Below, piece by piece: positions 51,586 to 60,679 of a stretch of DNA of 64,000 bases. Below the pieces are notes generated by a model, which did no database searches, was not told the DNA's origin, and worked only from the letters and a program-made list of their open reading frames with translations. The stretch's first letter is position 1. Every line of letters starts with the position of its first letter. The position numbers were made by a program, and so were the translations under genes. The DNA comes from Microbacterium sp. K24 (GTDB lineage Bacteria; Actinomycetota; Actinomycetes; Actinomycetales; Microbacteriaceae): positions 62,001 through 126,000 of the forward strand of contig NZ_SSDJ01000147.1 of NCBI RefSeq assembly GCF_004794465.1, read 5' to 3'.

Positions 51586-52746
51586 ATGACCCCTCTGATC
51601 CCGACGGACTCCGACGATCCGGAGCAGGTGCAGGCGGCCCTGCGTGATGCCCTCGACGGCGGGTCGGCGCGGGGATTCGGGATGCTGGCCGGCGCCCCCG
51701 TCGAGGTTCCGGAGGGCATCGCCGTGGTCATCGCGACTTCGGGTTCGAGCGGCGTCCCGAAACGCGTCGCCCTGACCGCCGAGGCGCTGCGCGCGAGCGC
51801 GGAGGCGACCGAGGAGCGGATCGGCCGAGGGCGCTGGCTGCTCGCGCTCCCCGCCGGGTACGTCGCGGGACTGCAGGTGCTCGTGCGCTCGATCGTGGCG
51901 GGGACGGAGCCCGCGGTGATCGACGGCCGCTTCTCGCCGCGCTCGTTCGCGGAGGCGACGCTGGCGATGCTGCGTCCGGATGCCGGTGCGGGCACCGGTA
52001 TCCCCGAGCTGTACACGTCGCTCGTGCCCGCCCAGGTCGCGACCCTGCTCGGTGCCGCCGACGACACGGCTGTGCGAGCTGCTCTCCAGACGTACCGGGC
52101 GATCCTCGTCGGCGGGCAGTCGCTCCCGGAGCCCCTCCGCGAGCGTGCGGAGGACCTCGGCGTGCGGCTGGTGCGCACGTACGGATCGACGGAGACCAGC
52201 GGCGGCTGCGTGTACGACGGCGTGCCCCTCGAGACGGCGATCGTGCGCACGGTCGACGGGGAGCTGCGGATCGCGGGACCCATGCTCGCCGAGGGCTACC
52301 TGGGCGACGACGCGCTGACCACGCGGACGTTCATCCGTGACCACCACGGCATCCGGTGGTACCGCACCGGCGATCTCGGACTCGTGGAAGACGGAGTCGT
52401 GCGAGTGCACGGACGCGCCGACAATGTCATCGTGTCGGGCGGGATCAACATCTCCCTCGACCGCGTCGAGCGGATCGTGCGGAGGGTCCCCGGCCTCCAC
52501 CAGGCGGTCGTGGTCGGCGTCGAAGATGAGCGCTGGGGCGAGGCCTCGGTCATCGTCGTCGCGCGCGGCGAGGTCCTGCGCCGCAGCGAGGGAGAGCAGC
52601 TGGAGCATGCGCGCGATGCGGTCGCGGAGGAGATCGGCCCTCACGCGCGGCCCGCCCGCCTGATCCTGGTGGACGAACTCGATGCGCTCGCCTCGGGAAA
52701 GCCGGATCGCGAGGCCATCCGACGCGTGGCCGCCGAACTCCGCTGA
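51586..52746 (+). CDS. menE: o-Succinylbenzoate-CoA ligase
   Basis: This 386-residue acyl-adenylate-forming enzyme makes o-succinylbenzoyl-CoA, the MenB substrate. Motifs are ATSGSSGVPKRVALT (P-loop), ARGLG replaced by RTYGSTETSGG for the acid-specific loop, WYRTGDLGLVEDG, and the hinge GRADNVIVSGGINISLDRVE. The C-terminal catalytic Lys is in LASGKPDREAI. It is shorter than typical acyl-CoA synthetases (about 450-500), as in other actinobacterial MenE. It follows menB in one operon. Confidence 0.94.
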   Translation: MTPLIPTDSDDPEQVQAALRDALDGGSARGFGMLAGAPVEVPEGIAVVIATSGSSGVPKRVALTAEALRASAEATEERIGRGRWLLALPAGYVAGLQVLVRSIVAGTEPAVIDGRFSPRSFAEATLAMLRPDAGAGTGIPELYTSLVPAQVATLLGAADDTAVRAALQTYRAILVGGQSLPEPLRERAEDLGVRLVRTYGSTETSGGCVYDGVPLETAIVRTVDGELRIAGPMLAEGYLGDDALTTRTFIRDHHGIRWYRTGDLGLVEDGVVRVHGRADNVIVSGGINISLDRVERIVRRVPGLHQAVVVGVEDERWGEASVIVVARGEVLRRSEGEQLEHARDAVAEEIGPHARPARLILVDELDALASGKPDREAIRRVAAELR

Positions 52747-52772
52747 ATCCGTCTCCTGCCAGACTGGGGCAG

Positions 52773-53834
52773 ATGGACGTGCTGCGGTTGGCCGGAGTTC
52801 CCGGCGTGGGAAAGAGCGCGGTGGCCTGGGCGGTCGCCCGGCAGATGGCCGTCGACGGCGTGCGCGTCGCCTTCGTCGACATCGATCAGCTCGGCATGTG
52901 CTACCCCGCGCCGGCCGACGATCCCGACCGCTGGAGTCTGAAGGAGAGAGCTCTCGCAGGGATCGCGGCGCAGTACGCCGAGTCCGGCGTCGAGCGTCTG
53001 GTCGTCTCGGGGGTGGCGGACCCCTCGCTGCCTCCGCAGGGGAACGGTCATCCGACGGTCTCTCTCTGGCTCGCCGCGGGAGAGGCCACCAGGCGGGCTC
53101 GGCTGGCCCCGCGAGGCTGGGCCCACGAGCAGGTGGATGAAGTGCTCGCCGTCGGCACCCGCGAGACGGCTGCGGCGCATCCGTCGTGGGCGAGGGTGGA
53201 CACCGACGAGAGCTCGGTCGACGCCACGGTGCGAGCCGTGCGCGAGCGGTGGCAGGGTGGCGTCGCCGAGCCGGTGCCCGCGTTCGTCGTCGCCCAAGCG
53301 GATACGACCGAGCACGTGGTCTGGATCACCGGACCACGATGCGCCGGTGCCTCCCGTGTCGGCTGGGAGGTCGTGACCCCGCTCTGGGCAGAGGGGCGGC
53401 GCACAGGCTTCATCGACGTCGCCCAGCTCGGCTTCTCCTGGAACGTGGACGCGCAGCTCGGTCTGCGGAACGCCGCCGAGCTGCAGCGATCGTTCGCCGC
53501 CGCGGGAGCGCAGACGCTCGTCGCCGTGGCACCGCTCGAGGTCGGCCCGGAGGAGGTGCGAGCGGCCTTCCCCGACGCAGATGTTCGTTTCCTCCGACTC
53601 GATGCCGACGAGGACTCCCGTCGCGACCGTGCCGTGCGGCGAGCCGCAGGTGCCGACGCGCTGCTCGCGGGGGACGACCTGATCGGAGCGGTGGAGCGGA
53701 TGATCGACGACGTCGTGGCTCAGGGGTCCCGACAGCGCGAGACGCCCGTCCGTGCGGGGGAGCGCGTGATCGACACGACCGCGACGCCGTTGCCGCAGGT
53801 GGCCGCGCGGGTCGCGGCCGAACTCGCCTGTTGA
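52773..53834 (+). CDS. Tandem-duplicated P-loop NTPase, second copy degenerate
   Basis: This 353-residue protein is made of two homologous halves. Half 1 has Walker A GVPGVGKS (8-15) and RVAFVDIDQLGM (31-42). Half 2 has WITGPRCAGASR (184-195), where the Lys is lost, and RTGFIDVAQLGF (210-221). The shared D-x-x-QLG segments show the duplication. The first half resembles small nucleotide or shikimate-type kinases, but the substrate is unknown. CAGACT lies 7 nt before the ATG (leaderless). Confidence 0.78.
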   Translation: MDVLRLAGVPGVGKSAVAWAVARQMAVDGVRVAFVDIDQLGMCYPAPADDPDRWSLKERALAGIAAQYAESGVERLVVSGVADPSLPPQGNGHPTVSLWLAAGEATRRARLAPRGWAHEQVDEVLAVGTRETAAAHPSWARVDTDESSVDATVRAVRERWQGGVAEPVPAFVVAQADTTEHVVWITGPRCAGASRVGWEVVTPLWAEGRRTGFIDVAQLGFSWNVDAQLGLRNAAELQRSFAAAGAQTLVAVAPLEVGPEEVRAAFPDADVRFLRLDADEDSRRDRAVRRAAGADALLAGDDLIGAVERMIDDVVAQGSRQRETPVRAGERVIDTTATPLPQVAARVAAELAC

Positions 53835-53857
53835 GGGCGGGTGCCAGACTGAAGCGC

Positions 53858-54649
53858 ATGGCCACGTACACGCACGGACACCATGACTCCGTCCTCCGGT
53901 CGCACAACGTGCGCGACATCGCGAACTCCGCCGAGTATCTTCGACCGCACCTCACCGACAGCACGCGGCTGCTCGATGTCGGCGCGGGACCGGGCTCGAT
54001 CACGGTCGACTTCGCCCGCATCGTCGCTCACGTCACCGCCACCGAGATCGACGATACGGCGCTGTCGCTGTCGCGCGACCTCGCGGAGGCCCGCGGCCTC
54101 ACGAATCTCGACTTCTCGGTGGAAGACGTGCACGCGCTGAGCTTCGCCGATGACTCCTTCGACGTCGTGCACGCGCATCAGGTGCTGCAGCACGTCGGTG
54201 ACCCTGTGCAGGCGCTGCGCGAGATGCGACGCGTCACCGTGCCCGGCGGGATCGTCGCGGCCCGCGATGCCGATTATGCCGGGTTCATCTGGTTCCCGGT
54301 GCTGCCGGAGCTCGACCGCTGGCTCGCCCTCTACGACGCCGCGGCCCGGGCGAACGGCGGAGAACCGGATGCCGGTCGGCGTCTGCTCTCCTGGGCACGG
54401 GCCGCAGGCTTCGAAGACATCACGGCGACGGCATCCACCTGGTGCTACGCATCCGCGGCGGAGCGCGCGTGGTGGGGCGGGATGTGGGCCGACCGCATCC
54501 TCGAATCCGCGCTCGCCCGGCAGCTGGTCGACAGCGGCATGGCGACCCGCAGCGACCTGCAGGACATCAGCGACGCGTGGAAGCGCTGGGCCGACGACGG
54601 CGACGGGTGGTTCCTCGTGCCGCACGGCGAGATCCTCTGCCGCGCCTAG
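53858..54649 (+). CDS. Class I SAM-dependent methyltransferase
   Basis: This 263-residue methyltransferase has motif I LLDVGAGPGSITVDFA (about 38-53), the acidic residue in ATEIDD, FSVEDVHALSFADDSFDVVHAHQVLQHVGDPVQALREM, and PGGIVAARDADY. It follows the Methyltransf_11/UbiE pattern, often acting on small or lipid substrates. MenG-like activity cannot be claimed: the sequence is not clearly UbiE and menaquinone genes are only neighbours. CAGACT lies 7 nt before ATG 53858; the longer open frame upstream is a shadow of the preceding gene. Confidence 0.87.
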   Translation: MATYTHGHHDSVLRSHNVRDIANSAEYLRPHLTDSTRLLDVGAGPGSITVDFARIVAHVTATEIDDTALSLSRDLAEARGLTNLDFSVEDVHALSFADDSFDVVHAHQVLQHVGDPVQALREMRRVTVPGGIVAARDADYAGFIWFPVLPELDRWLALYDAAARANGGEPDAGRRLLSWARAAGFEDITATASTWCYASAAERAWWGGMWADRILESALARQLVDSGMATRSDLQDISDAWKRWADDGDGWFLVPHGEILCRA

Positions 54650-54708
54650 TCGTGCGGATACATCTCGAGACGGATGCCGCCCGTGAGGTGCTCGCGTAGC
54701 GTGGGGGA

Positions 54709-55917
54709 GTGATCCGCCCGCTCTCCCGCACGGCGCTGATCCTCGACATCGTCGGGGCGGCGCTGCTCTTCCTCATCCTGACGCCGACGTCCGTGGTGTT
54801 CTACGGGCCGACCACCGGCGGCACCGCGATCCCGGGTGCGAGCGTCGGAGCGGTCGTCGTCGCGGGCATCCTGATGTTCGGCGGTGTCGCGATCGGCCGA
54901 CTGGCCCCGGGCCTGGCACTGGGCGCGGCGTGGGCCGGCGCGATCGTGCAGATGCTGGCGGGGTTCGGCCCTCTTCCGATCGATCTCGCGATTCTGCTCG
55001 TGCTCTATGCGACCTCCGCGTGGGGCACGCGTCGCGTGCTGTGGTGGGGATTCGCGTCGACGCTGGTGGGCGGCCTCGTCGCAGCGGCCTACATGGTCGT
55101 CGTCACCGGCGTCACCTTCGGCACGGGGATCGGGTGGGAGCAGATCACCGGGGGAGTGCTCCTCCTCATCGTGTCGGTCCTCGCCCTCGGATTCGCCTGG
55201 GTCTGCGGGCTGCTGTGGCGCGTGGTGCTCCGCGCACGCAGAACCAGGGCCGCGCAGCTGAAGGCCGAGTCGCTCGCCGCCGAAGAGCAGGAGCGCGTGC
55301 GCATCGCCCGTGACATGCACGACATCGTCGCGCACTCGCTCGCGGTCGTCATCGCACAGGCCGACGGCGCCCGGTACGCCGCGGCGACGAGACCGGAGAT
55401 GGCCACCGAGGCTCTCGGCACGATCGCCACCACGGCGAGGAGTGCGCTCAGTGATGTGCGGATGCTGCTCACCCAGCTCCGTCACCGGCAGGGCGACGGC
55501 CCGCAGCCCACGCTCGCCGACCTCGAGACGCTGTTCGCCCAGGTGCGTCAGGCCGGCGTCGAACCTCTCGTCACGGTCGATCCGATGCCGCCGGGGGAGC
55601 CGCCCGGAGCGATCCAGCTGGCCGTGTACCGCATCCTCCAGGAGGCGCTCACGAACGCGATCCGACACGGCGACGGCAGTGTCCACGTGCACCTGGCGTG
55701 GTTGCCGGATCGCGTCGACGTGCAGGTGCGCAACACCGTGGCCGGCGACGCCTCCCCGGCGCCGGGTGGTCACGGCCTCATCGGCATGCGCGAACGCGCC
55801 CAGCTGGTCGGCGGTAGTCTGCAAGCCGAACATCGCGGGGCGCAGTTCGTCGTTCAGGCCTCGCTTCCGATCGGCCCTTCGGCAGGCTCAGGGGCTCCAG
55901 AGGAGGAGGACGCATGA
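54709..55917 (+). CDS. Sensor histidine kinase (NarL/HisKA_3 type)
   Basis: This 402-residue kinase has about six membrane helices in residues 1-170 and a short coiled linker. The HisKA_3 dimerisation helix EQERVRIARDMHDIVAHSLAVV has the phospho-accepting His in DMHD. The ATPase domain has EALTNAIRHGDG (N box) and GGHGLIGMRERAQLVGG (G box). No periplasmic sensor domain is evident, so the signal is probably membrane-borne. It starts at GTG 54709, with TAGCGT 6 nt upstream. Its stop overlaps the regulator start. Confidence 0.93.
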   Translation: MIRPLSRTALILDIVGAALLFLILTPTSVVFYGPTTGGTAIPGASVGAVVVAGILMFGGVAIGRLAPGLALGAAWAGAIVQMLAGFGPLPIDLAILLVLYATSAWGTRRVLWWGFASTLVGGLVAAAYMVVVTGVTFGTGIGWEQITGGVLLLIVSVLALGFAWVCGLLWRVVLRARRTRAAQLKAESLAAEEQERVRIARDMHDIVAHSLAVVIAQADGARYAAATRPEMATEALGTIATTARSALSDVRMLLTQLRHRQGDGPQPTLADLETLFAQVRQAGVEPLVTVDPMPPGEPPGAIQLAVYRILQEALTNAIRHGDGSVHVHLAWLPDRVDVQVRNTVAGDASPAPGGHGLIGMRERAQLVGGSLQAEHRGAQFVVQASLPIGPSAGSGAPEEEDA

Positions 55918-56549
55918 TCCGGGTGGTCCTCGTCGACGATCAGGCGCTGTTCCGCGCCGGCATCCGCATGCTCGTCGCCTCGCAGCCCGATCTCGAGGTG
56001 GTCGGAGAAGCGGGCAACGGGCAGGAGGCCCTCGAGATCGTGCGCACCAGCCGCCCCGACGTGGTGCTCATGGACATCCGGATGCCGGTGATGGACGGCC
56101 TGACCGCGACCGCCGAGATCCTGGCGCGGCCGGAACCGCCGCGCATCGTCATGCTCACGACCTTCGACCTCGACGAGGCGGCGGCCCGCGCGATCCGGCA
56201 GGGTGCGAGCGGGTTCCTCCTCAAGGACGCCGATCCTGAGTTCCTGCTCGCGGCGATCCGCACCGTGCACGCGGGATCCAGCGTCATCGCGGCATCCGCC
56301 ACTCGTGATCTGTTCGCGCATTTCGCCGAGGCGCCGAAGCCTGTGCCGCCGCAGTTCGCCGACCTCACCGATCGCGAGCGGGAGATCTTCGCGCTCGCCG
56401 CGCGGGGCCTGTCGAACGCCGAGATCGCCGGTCGTGAATACCTGAGCGAAGCGACGGTGAAGACGCACATCAGCCGCATCCTCACCAAGCTCGCCCTCCG
56501 CGATCGGGTGCAGCTCGTCGTCTTCGCCTTCGAGCACGGCCTCACCTGA
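55914..56549 (+). CDS. LuxR/NarL-type response regulator
   Basis: This 211-residue regulator has a receiver domain with VLVDDQALFRAGI (acidic pocket), VVLMDIRMPVMDG (phospho-Asp) and LLKDA (Lys). Its DNA-binding domain is LTDREREIFALAARGLSNAEIAGREYLSEATVKTHISRILTKL. All conserved residues are intact. It is cognate to the overlapping kinase. The MacB-like ABC exporter genes begin 170 bp downstream on the same strand, behind palindromic element D; the arrangement suggests these are its targets, as in many Gram-positive exporters. Confidence 0.94.
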   Translation: MIRVVLVDDQALFRAGIRMLVASQPDLEVVGEAGNGQEALEIVRTSRPDVVLMDIRMPVMDGLTATAEILARPEPPRIVMLTTFDLDEAAARAIRQGASGFLLKDADPEFLLAAIRTVHAGSSVIAASATRDLFAHFAEAPKPVPPQFADLTDREREIFALAARGLSNAEIAGREYLSEATVKTHISRILTKLALRDRVQLVVFAFEHGLT

Positions 56550-56571
56550 TCGGCCGACCCACCCCTTTCGA

Positions 56572-56632
56572 TACGAGCCGCCCTCTTATGGACACGCAAA
56601 GAGGGCTGGCTCGTACCCAAGAGGGTGGCTCG
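56572..56632. repeat. Intergenic palindrome with a duplicated right arm (element D)
   Basis: TACGAGCC-GCCCTCTT (56572-56587) pairs with AAGAGGGC-T-GGCTCGTA (56599-56615), 16 bp with one bulge. A second right arm AAGAGGGTGGCTCG follows at 56619-56632. It may terminate the two-component operon or be an operator for the exporter genes. Confidence 0.8.
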
Positions 56633-56719
56633 GCACGGTAGCGGATCATCCTTCCGATGTACGGCGGATGCCTCCTCCGGGCGACGCGCCGAGACGGCTG
56701 TCGAAAATAGCGTGAAGGC

Positions 56720-57481
56720 ATGGAGATCACGACCACCGACCTCGGCCTCGCCGCCCGGGTCCAGCACCTGAAGAAGACCTACGGCTCGGGAGAAGGGACG
56801 GTGCGCGCGCTGGACGGCGTCAGCGTCGGCATCCGCCGCGGGCAGTTCACCGCCATCATGGGCCCGTCCGGCTCGGGCAAGTCCACGCTCATGCACATCA
56901 TGGCCGGACTCGACAGCCCCACCGAGGGGCGGGCCTGGATCGGCGACACCGACATCACCGGCCTCGGTGATCTCGACCTCACCATCCTGCGCCGACGTCG
57001 CGTCGGCTTCATCTTCCAGGCGTTCAACCTCGTGCCGACCCTCGACGCCCTGGGCAACATCATGCTGCCGTTCGAGCTCGACGGACGCCGTCCGAGCGCG
57101 ATCGAGCGGGCGCGCATCGACGGACTCATCGAATCGCTCGGCCTCGGTTCGCGGCTGAACCACCGCCCGCACCAGCTGTCGGGCGGGCAGCAGCAGCGCG
57201 TCGCGATCGCCCGTGCTCTCGCCACCGCGCCCGACCTCGTCTTCGCCGACGAGCCCACCGGCAACCTCGACTCGAAGACGGGACGCGAAGTGCTGCAGCT
57301 GCTCGCCTCGGCGAGCCGCGAGCACGGTCAGTCGATCGCGATGGTCACGCACGACGCGATCGCCGCGAGCCACGCCGACCGCGTGCTGTACCTCGGCGAC
57401 GGCCGCATCGTCGCCGACCACCCGCGCCAGACGGCGGAGGATATCTCGGCGTACATGCTCGCGGCGGAGGTGGCGGCATGA
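56720..57481 (+). CDS. ABC exporter ATP-binding protein (LolD/MacB type)
   Basis: This 253-residue ATPase has [24 protein letters not shown], Walker [30 protein letters not shown], signature LSGGQQQR, Walker [16 protein letters not shown] and the H-loop MVTHDA. The GFIFQ-FNL and PTGNLDS wording is the LolD/MacB/FtsE branch. TAGCGT lies 6 nt before the ATG, the same box as the histidine kinase gene, so it may be leaderless. Its stop overlaps the permease start. Confidence 0.94.
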   Translation: MEITTTDLGLAARVQHLKKTYGSGEGTVRALDGVSVGIRRGQFTAIMGPSGSGKSTLMHIMAGLDSPTEGRAWIGDTDITGLGDLDLTILRRRRVGFIFQAFNLVPTLDALGNIMLPFELDGRRPSAIERARIDGLIESLGLGSRLNHRPHQLSGGQQQRVAIARALATAPDLVFADEPTGNLDSKTGREVLQLLASASREHGQSIAMVTHDAIAASHADRVLYLGDGRIVADHPRQTAEDISAYMLAAEVAA

Positions 57482-58938
57482 CCGCCGTCGCCACGGTTGT
57501 GCCCGAGACGGCCGCGACCGGCCCTCGTCTCGGCTGGCTGCGTGATCGGGGCATGGGCGCCAGCATCCTCGTGGCCGCGCTGTCGGCCGCGTTCGGGGTG
57601 ATCCTCGTCGAGGTCACCGCCTACATCGGCGCCGTGCTGCAGGCCGATCCGTTCATCGGCGACAGCGAAACCCTCGCGATCGTCGTGGCGCTGCTCTCGG
57701 TGCTGCTGACGGCGGTCGCGATGTACGTGGCCGCGATCGTCACGGCGAACACCTTCTCGACCATCATCGCCGGACGCACGCGGCAGATCGCCCTGATGCG
57801 ACTGATCGGCGCGACCGCCCGTTCGCAGCGGGCGCAGGTCGGCCGGCAGGGGTTCATCGTGGGCGTGATCGGCGCCGCGATCGGTCTTCTCGCCGGGCTC
57901 CTGTTCGCCGTCGTCGGCGTTCAGGTGGGCGCGCAGTTCGTGGCGAACGATCCCACGGGCTTCTCGCTCGCGCAGCCCTTCATCGCGCTGCCGGTGGTCG
58001 GCGTCGCCCTCACGACCTGGGCCGCCGCCTGGGCGGGCTCGCGTCGCGTGCTCTCGGTGACGCCGCTGCAGGCGCTCGGCGGCTCCGTGGAGCGCACGCA
58101 CGACGAGGTCTCCGGCAAGCCCGGCCGCCACATCGGCGCATGGATCCTCCTGATCTCGGGAGCCGTGCTCCTCGCGGGCGGCGTGGTCATCGGGCTCATC
58201 ACTCCGCTCGGCGTGGTGGTGGCGTTCTTCGGCGGCATCCTGTCGTTCACGGGCCTGGTGATCGGATCGGTGATGATCATGCCTCCGGTGCTGCGTCTCG
58301 TCGGCCGGATGTTCGGATCGAGCGCGACGGCGCGTCTCGCGGCGGAGAATGCCCTGCGGTACCCGGAACGCTCTTCGCGCATGGCGATCGGGGTGGTCAT
58401 GGGCGTGACGCTGGTGACGATGTTCGCCGTCGCGCTGGAATCGGCCAAGCGGCTCATGATGACCCAGGTCGACGGCGAGGTCCCGGACGAGTTCTTCGCG
58501 CCGTTCGACGCGTTCGCCGGGATCATGATGGTGCTCGTCGCGGTCTCCGCGGTGATCGCCGCCGTCGGCCTCGTCAACCTGCTCACGATCGGCGTCGTCC
58601 AGCGTCGCCGTGAACTGGGTCTCCTGCGCTCGATCGGGCTGTCCAACGGGCAGGTGCGGCGCATGGTGCTGCTCGAAGCGACGCACATCACCGTGGCCGC
58701 GACGTTCACGGGCCTCGTGCTGGGAGTCGCTTACGGCTGGATCGCGGCGCAGTCGCTGCTCGGCTCGGTGCCGACGCTGCCCGACTTCGAGCCTGCCGGA
58801 TTCGTGCTGCCGCAGATCCCCTGGATCCCGGTCGCGATCATCGTCGTGGCCACGGCCGTGCTCACGCTCGTCGCCGCCGCCACTCCCACCCGCCTGGCCA
58901 CCCGGGTCGCCCCCGTCGAGGCGCTCGCCGCGGACTGA
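57478..58938 (+). CDS. FtsX-like ABC permease
   Basis: This 486-residue permease has two FtsX-like halves. One covers helices near residues 25-45, 60-90 and 125-155, the other a C-terminal set (ILISGAVLLAGGVVIGLI, FAGIMMVLVAVSAVIAAVGLVNLLTI, FVLPQIPWIPVAIIVVATAVLTLVAAATPTRLATRVAPVEALA). RTRQIALMRLIGATARSQRAQVG and RRRELGLLRSIGLSNGQVRRMV are the paired ATPase-coupling motifs. It works with the preceding ATPase as an exporter of peptides or lipids; the substrate is unknown. Confidence 0.92.
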   Translation: MTAVATVVPETAATGPRLGWLRDRGMGASILVAALSAAFGVILVEVTAYIGAVLQADPFIGDSETLAIVVALLSVLLTAVAMYVAAIVTANTFSTIIAGRTRQIALMRLIGATARSQRAQVGRQGFIVGVIGAAIGLLAGLLFAVVGVQVGAQFVANDPTGFSLAQPFIALPVVGVALTTWAAAWAGSRRVLSVTPLQALGGSVERTHDEVSGKPGRHIGAWILLISGAVLLAGGVVIGLITPLGVVVAFFGGILSFTGLVIGSVMIMPPVLRLVGRMFGSSATARLAAENALRYPERSSRMAIGVVMGVTLVTMFAVALESAKRLMMTQVDGEVPDEFFAPFDAFAGIMMVLVAVSAVIAAVGLVNLLTIGVVQRRRELGLLRSIGLSNGQVRRMVLLEATHITVAATFTGLVLGVAYGWIAAQSLLGSVPTLPDFEPAGFVLPQIPWIPVAIIVVATAVLTLVAAATPTRLATRVAPVEALAAD

Positions 58939-58956
58939 CGGCTCTAGGCTGGACGG

Positions 58957-59619
58957 ATGCCGTCGCCGTTCGATCAGTCCACGTATCAGGTCCGTCTCGA
59001 CTGGGGCATCGCGGGGCTCGCCCGCCTCGCCCCGGCCGACATCGTCGTGGTCGTCGACGTGCTGCGGTTCTCGTCGACGGTGGCGGATGCCGTCGCCGGC
59101 GGCGCTGAGATCGAACTGGCCGACGCGGTCGAATGGTCCACCAACGGCGCGGCCGTGGCGACGGCGGCCGCGGCCACCGACGCCACCGTGCTCGTCGGCG
59201 CGATCCGCAATGCGTCGGCGGTCGCACGGGCGGTGCAGACGGTGCAGGAGCGTCGGCAGGCGCGGACGTCTGTCGCCATCATCGCGGCAGGCGAGTGGGA
59301 CGAGGTGGGGGAGCCGCGCTTCGCCGTCGAGGATCATCTCGGCGCCGGCGCGATCATCGCCGCGCTCACCGATCTCGGCATCGACCACACCGCGCCGGAT
59401 GCCGCTGTCGCCGCCGAGGGGTTCCGCGCTCTGCGCCGCGCGCTGCGGCACATGCTCAGCGCCAGCGGCTCCGCGCGCGAACTCGAGATCGGCGTCCCAT
59501 CGACCGCGCGGATGGCGGCATCCGGTGTCGTGCCGACGGCGCCGGTGGATGCCGCCGTGATCGACGCCGTCGACGTCGTCCCGGTCCTGGTCGACGGGCG
59601 CTTCATCCGCTTCGACTGA
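58957..59619 (+). CDS. 2-Phosphosulfolactate phosphatase family protein (ComB)
   Basis: This 220-residue ComB-family protein has RLDWGIAGLARLAPADIVVVVDVLRFSSTVADAVAGGAEI, TVLVGAIRNASAVARA, VAIIAAGEW and EDHLGAGAIIAALTDLG. In methanogens ComB makes sulfolactate for coenzyme M. Actinobacteria lack that pathway, so the in vivo reaction is open. TAGGCT-N6-ATG shows a leaderless start just after the exporter operon. Confidence 0.88.
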   Translation: MPSPFDQSTYQVRLDWGIAGLARLAPADIVVVVDVLRFSSTVADAVAGGAEIELADAVEWSTNGAAVATAAAATDATVLVGAIRNASAVARAVQTVQERRQARTSVAIIAAGEWDEVGEPRFAVEDHLGAGAIIAALTDLGIDHTAPDAAVAAEGFRALRRALRHMLSASGSARELEIGVPSTARMAASGVVPTAPVDAAVIDAVDVVPVLVDGRFIRFD

Positions 59620-59674
59620 GCGGCATGGCCGCGGGGCGTGCACGCTCACGCCGACGGCCACGTAGGGTCGTGGC

Positions 59675-60112
59675 ATGAGGTACCTCCCCGCTCTCATCGT
59701 CGATGCCGTGCTCGTGCTGATCTTCGCCGTGATCGGGCGTGCCTCTCACGACGAGGATCCGGCGGGCTTCCTGCTCACCGCCTGGCCGTTCCTCGTAGCG
59801 CTTCTGGTCGGTCATCTTCTCGCAGCACTGCTGCCCGGCAGGCCGCGTCGCCCCTGGTCGGTGCTGTGGGGAACGGTCGTCTGGATCGTGACCGTCGCGG
59901 GCGGGATCCTCCTGCGCGTCGTCAGCGGCGACACGGCCGAGGTGCCCTTCATCATCGTCGCGACGCTCGTGCTCGGGGTGTTCCTCGTGGGCTGGCGGGC
60001 GGTCACCGCTCTCGTCCGTCGCCGCAGTGCGACGGAGGCCGGTGAGACCCAACCGGGCGCCGCGAACGGCGTGGCATCGGAGCACCGAGACCCGGTCGAC
60101 CCGATCGTCTGA
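59675..60112 (+). CDS. DUF3054 membrane protein
   Basis: This 145-residue protein has four predicted helices (residues 4-20, 32-50, 60-80 and 88-110) and a polar tail. The opening DAVLVLIFAVIGRASHDED and the TAWPFLVALLVGHLL, WSVLWGTVVWIVTVAGGILLR segments match DUF3054, a common actinobacterial family of unknown function. TAGGGT lies 6 nt before the ATG (leaderless). It is convergent with the SprT-like gene. Confidence 0.88.
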   Translation: MRYLPALIVDAVLVLIFAVIGRASHDEDPAGFLLTAWPFLVALLVGHLLAALLPGRPRRPWSVLWGTVVWIVTVAGGILLRVVSGDTAEVPFIIVATLVLGVFLVGWRAVTALVRRRSATEAGETQPGAANGVASEHRDPVDPIV

Positions 60113-60145
60113 TCCGGCGACCCTCCCGAGTGCCGGCGTCGCAGA

Positions 60146-60634
60146 TCAGCGCGGCATCTGCGCGGCCAGGCGCGCGTCGGTCGTGATCTCTCGGCGCGTC
60201 CAGGCGAACACGTAGCGCGCGTCGAACGTGCGCGAGCAGCGCGCGCAGGAGGTCGCTCTCGTCGGTCGGCGGTGTCGGTAGGTGATGTGCCCGGCAGGGC
60301 AGCGGCCGACCCAGGGCGCGAGCTCGACGGCGGTCTCGCCGCGGTGGGTGGTGCCGCCGACGTAGCCGAGATCGCGCGCGACGACCTTCCATGCCTGTCC
60401 GTGCGCGGCCGTGTGCCCGGCGAGCGCATGGGCGACCTCGTGCAGGAGCACCTGATGGATCTCGTCGTCCTCGAAGCGGGCCGCGAGGTACCGCGACACG
60501 GTGATGCGTTTCTTCGTGTAATCGCACAGTCCGGCACGACGCTTGGCGTTGTCGAAGCCGAACGACCAGCTCTCGTCGAGATGCAGTCTGATCAGTGCCT
60601 CGCCCCAGATGCGCACACGGTCAAGTTCCGCCAT
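60146..60634 (-). CDS. SprT-like zinc metalloprotease-fold protein
   Basis: This 162-residue protein has the zincin motif HEVAHALAGH (near 75-84) and a C-terminal zinc ribbon (CPAGHITYRHRR, CARC). This matches the SprT/SprTN domain, whose eukaryotic Spartan members cleave DNA-protein crosslinks. The bacterial role is not established. TAGCCT lies 6 nt before the ATG (leaderless), and it may be transcribed alone. Confidence 0.88.
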   Translation of the reverse strand: MAELDRVRIWGEALIRLHLDESWSFGFDNAKRRAGLCDYTKKRITVSRYLAARFEDDEIHQVLLHEVAHALAGHTAAHGQAWKVVARDLGYVGGTTHRGETAVELAPWVGRCPAGHITYRHRRPTRATSCARCSRTFDARYVFAWTRREITTDARLAAQMPR

Positions 60635-60679
60635 GGGCCCAGGCTAAGCCATGCCGCCGACATCGCGGTCGAGGCCTGC

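Noticed and set aside
60146-60634. SprT-like gene as part of a DNA-protein crosslink repair operon
   Set aside because: Its neighbours (DUF3054, TPR protein) have no link to repair, and it has its own leaderless promoter.
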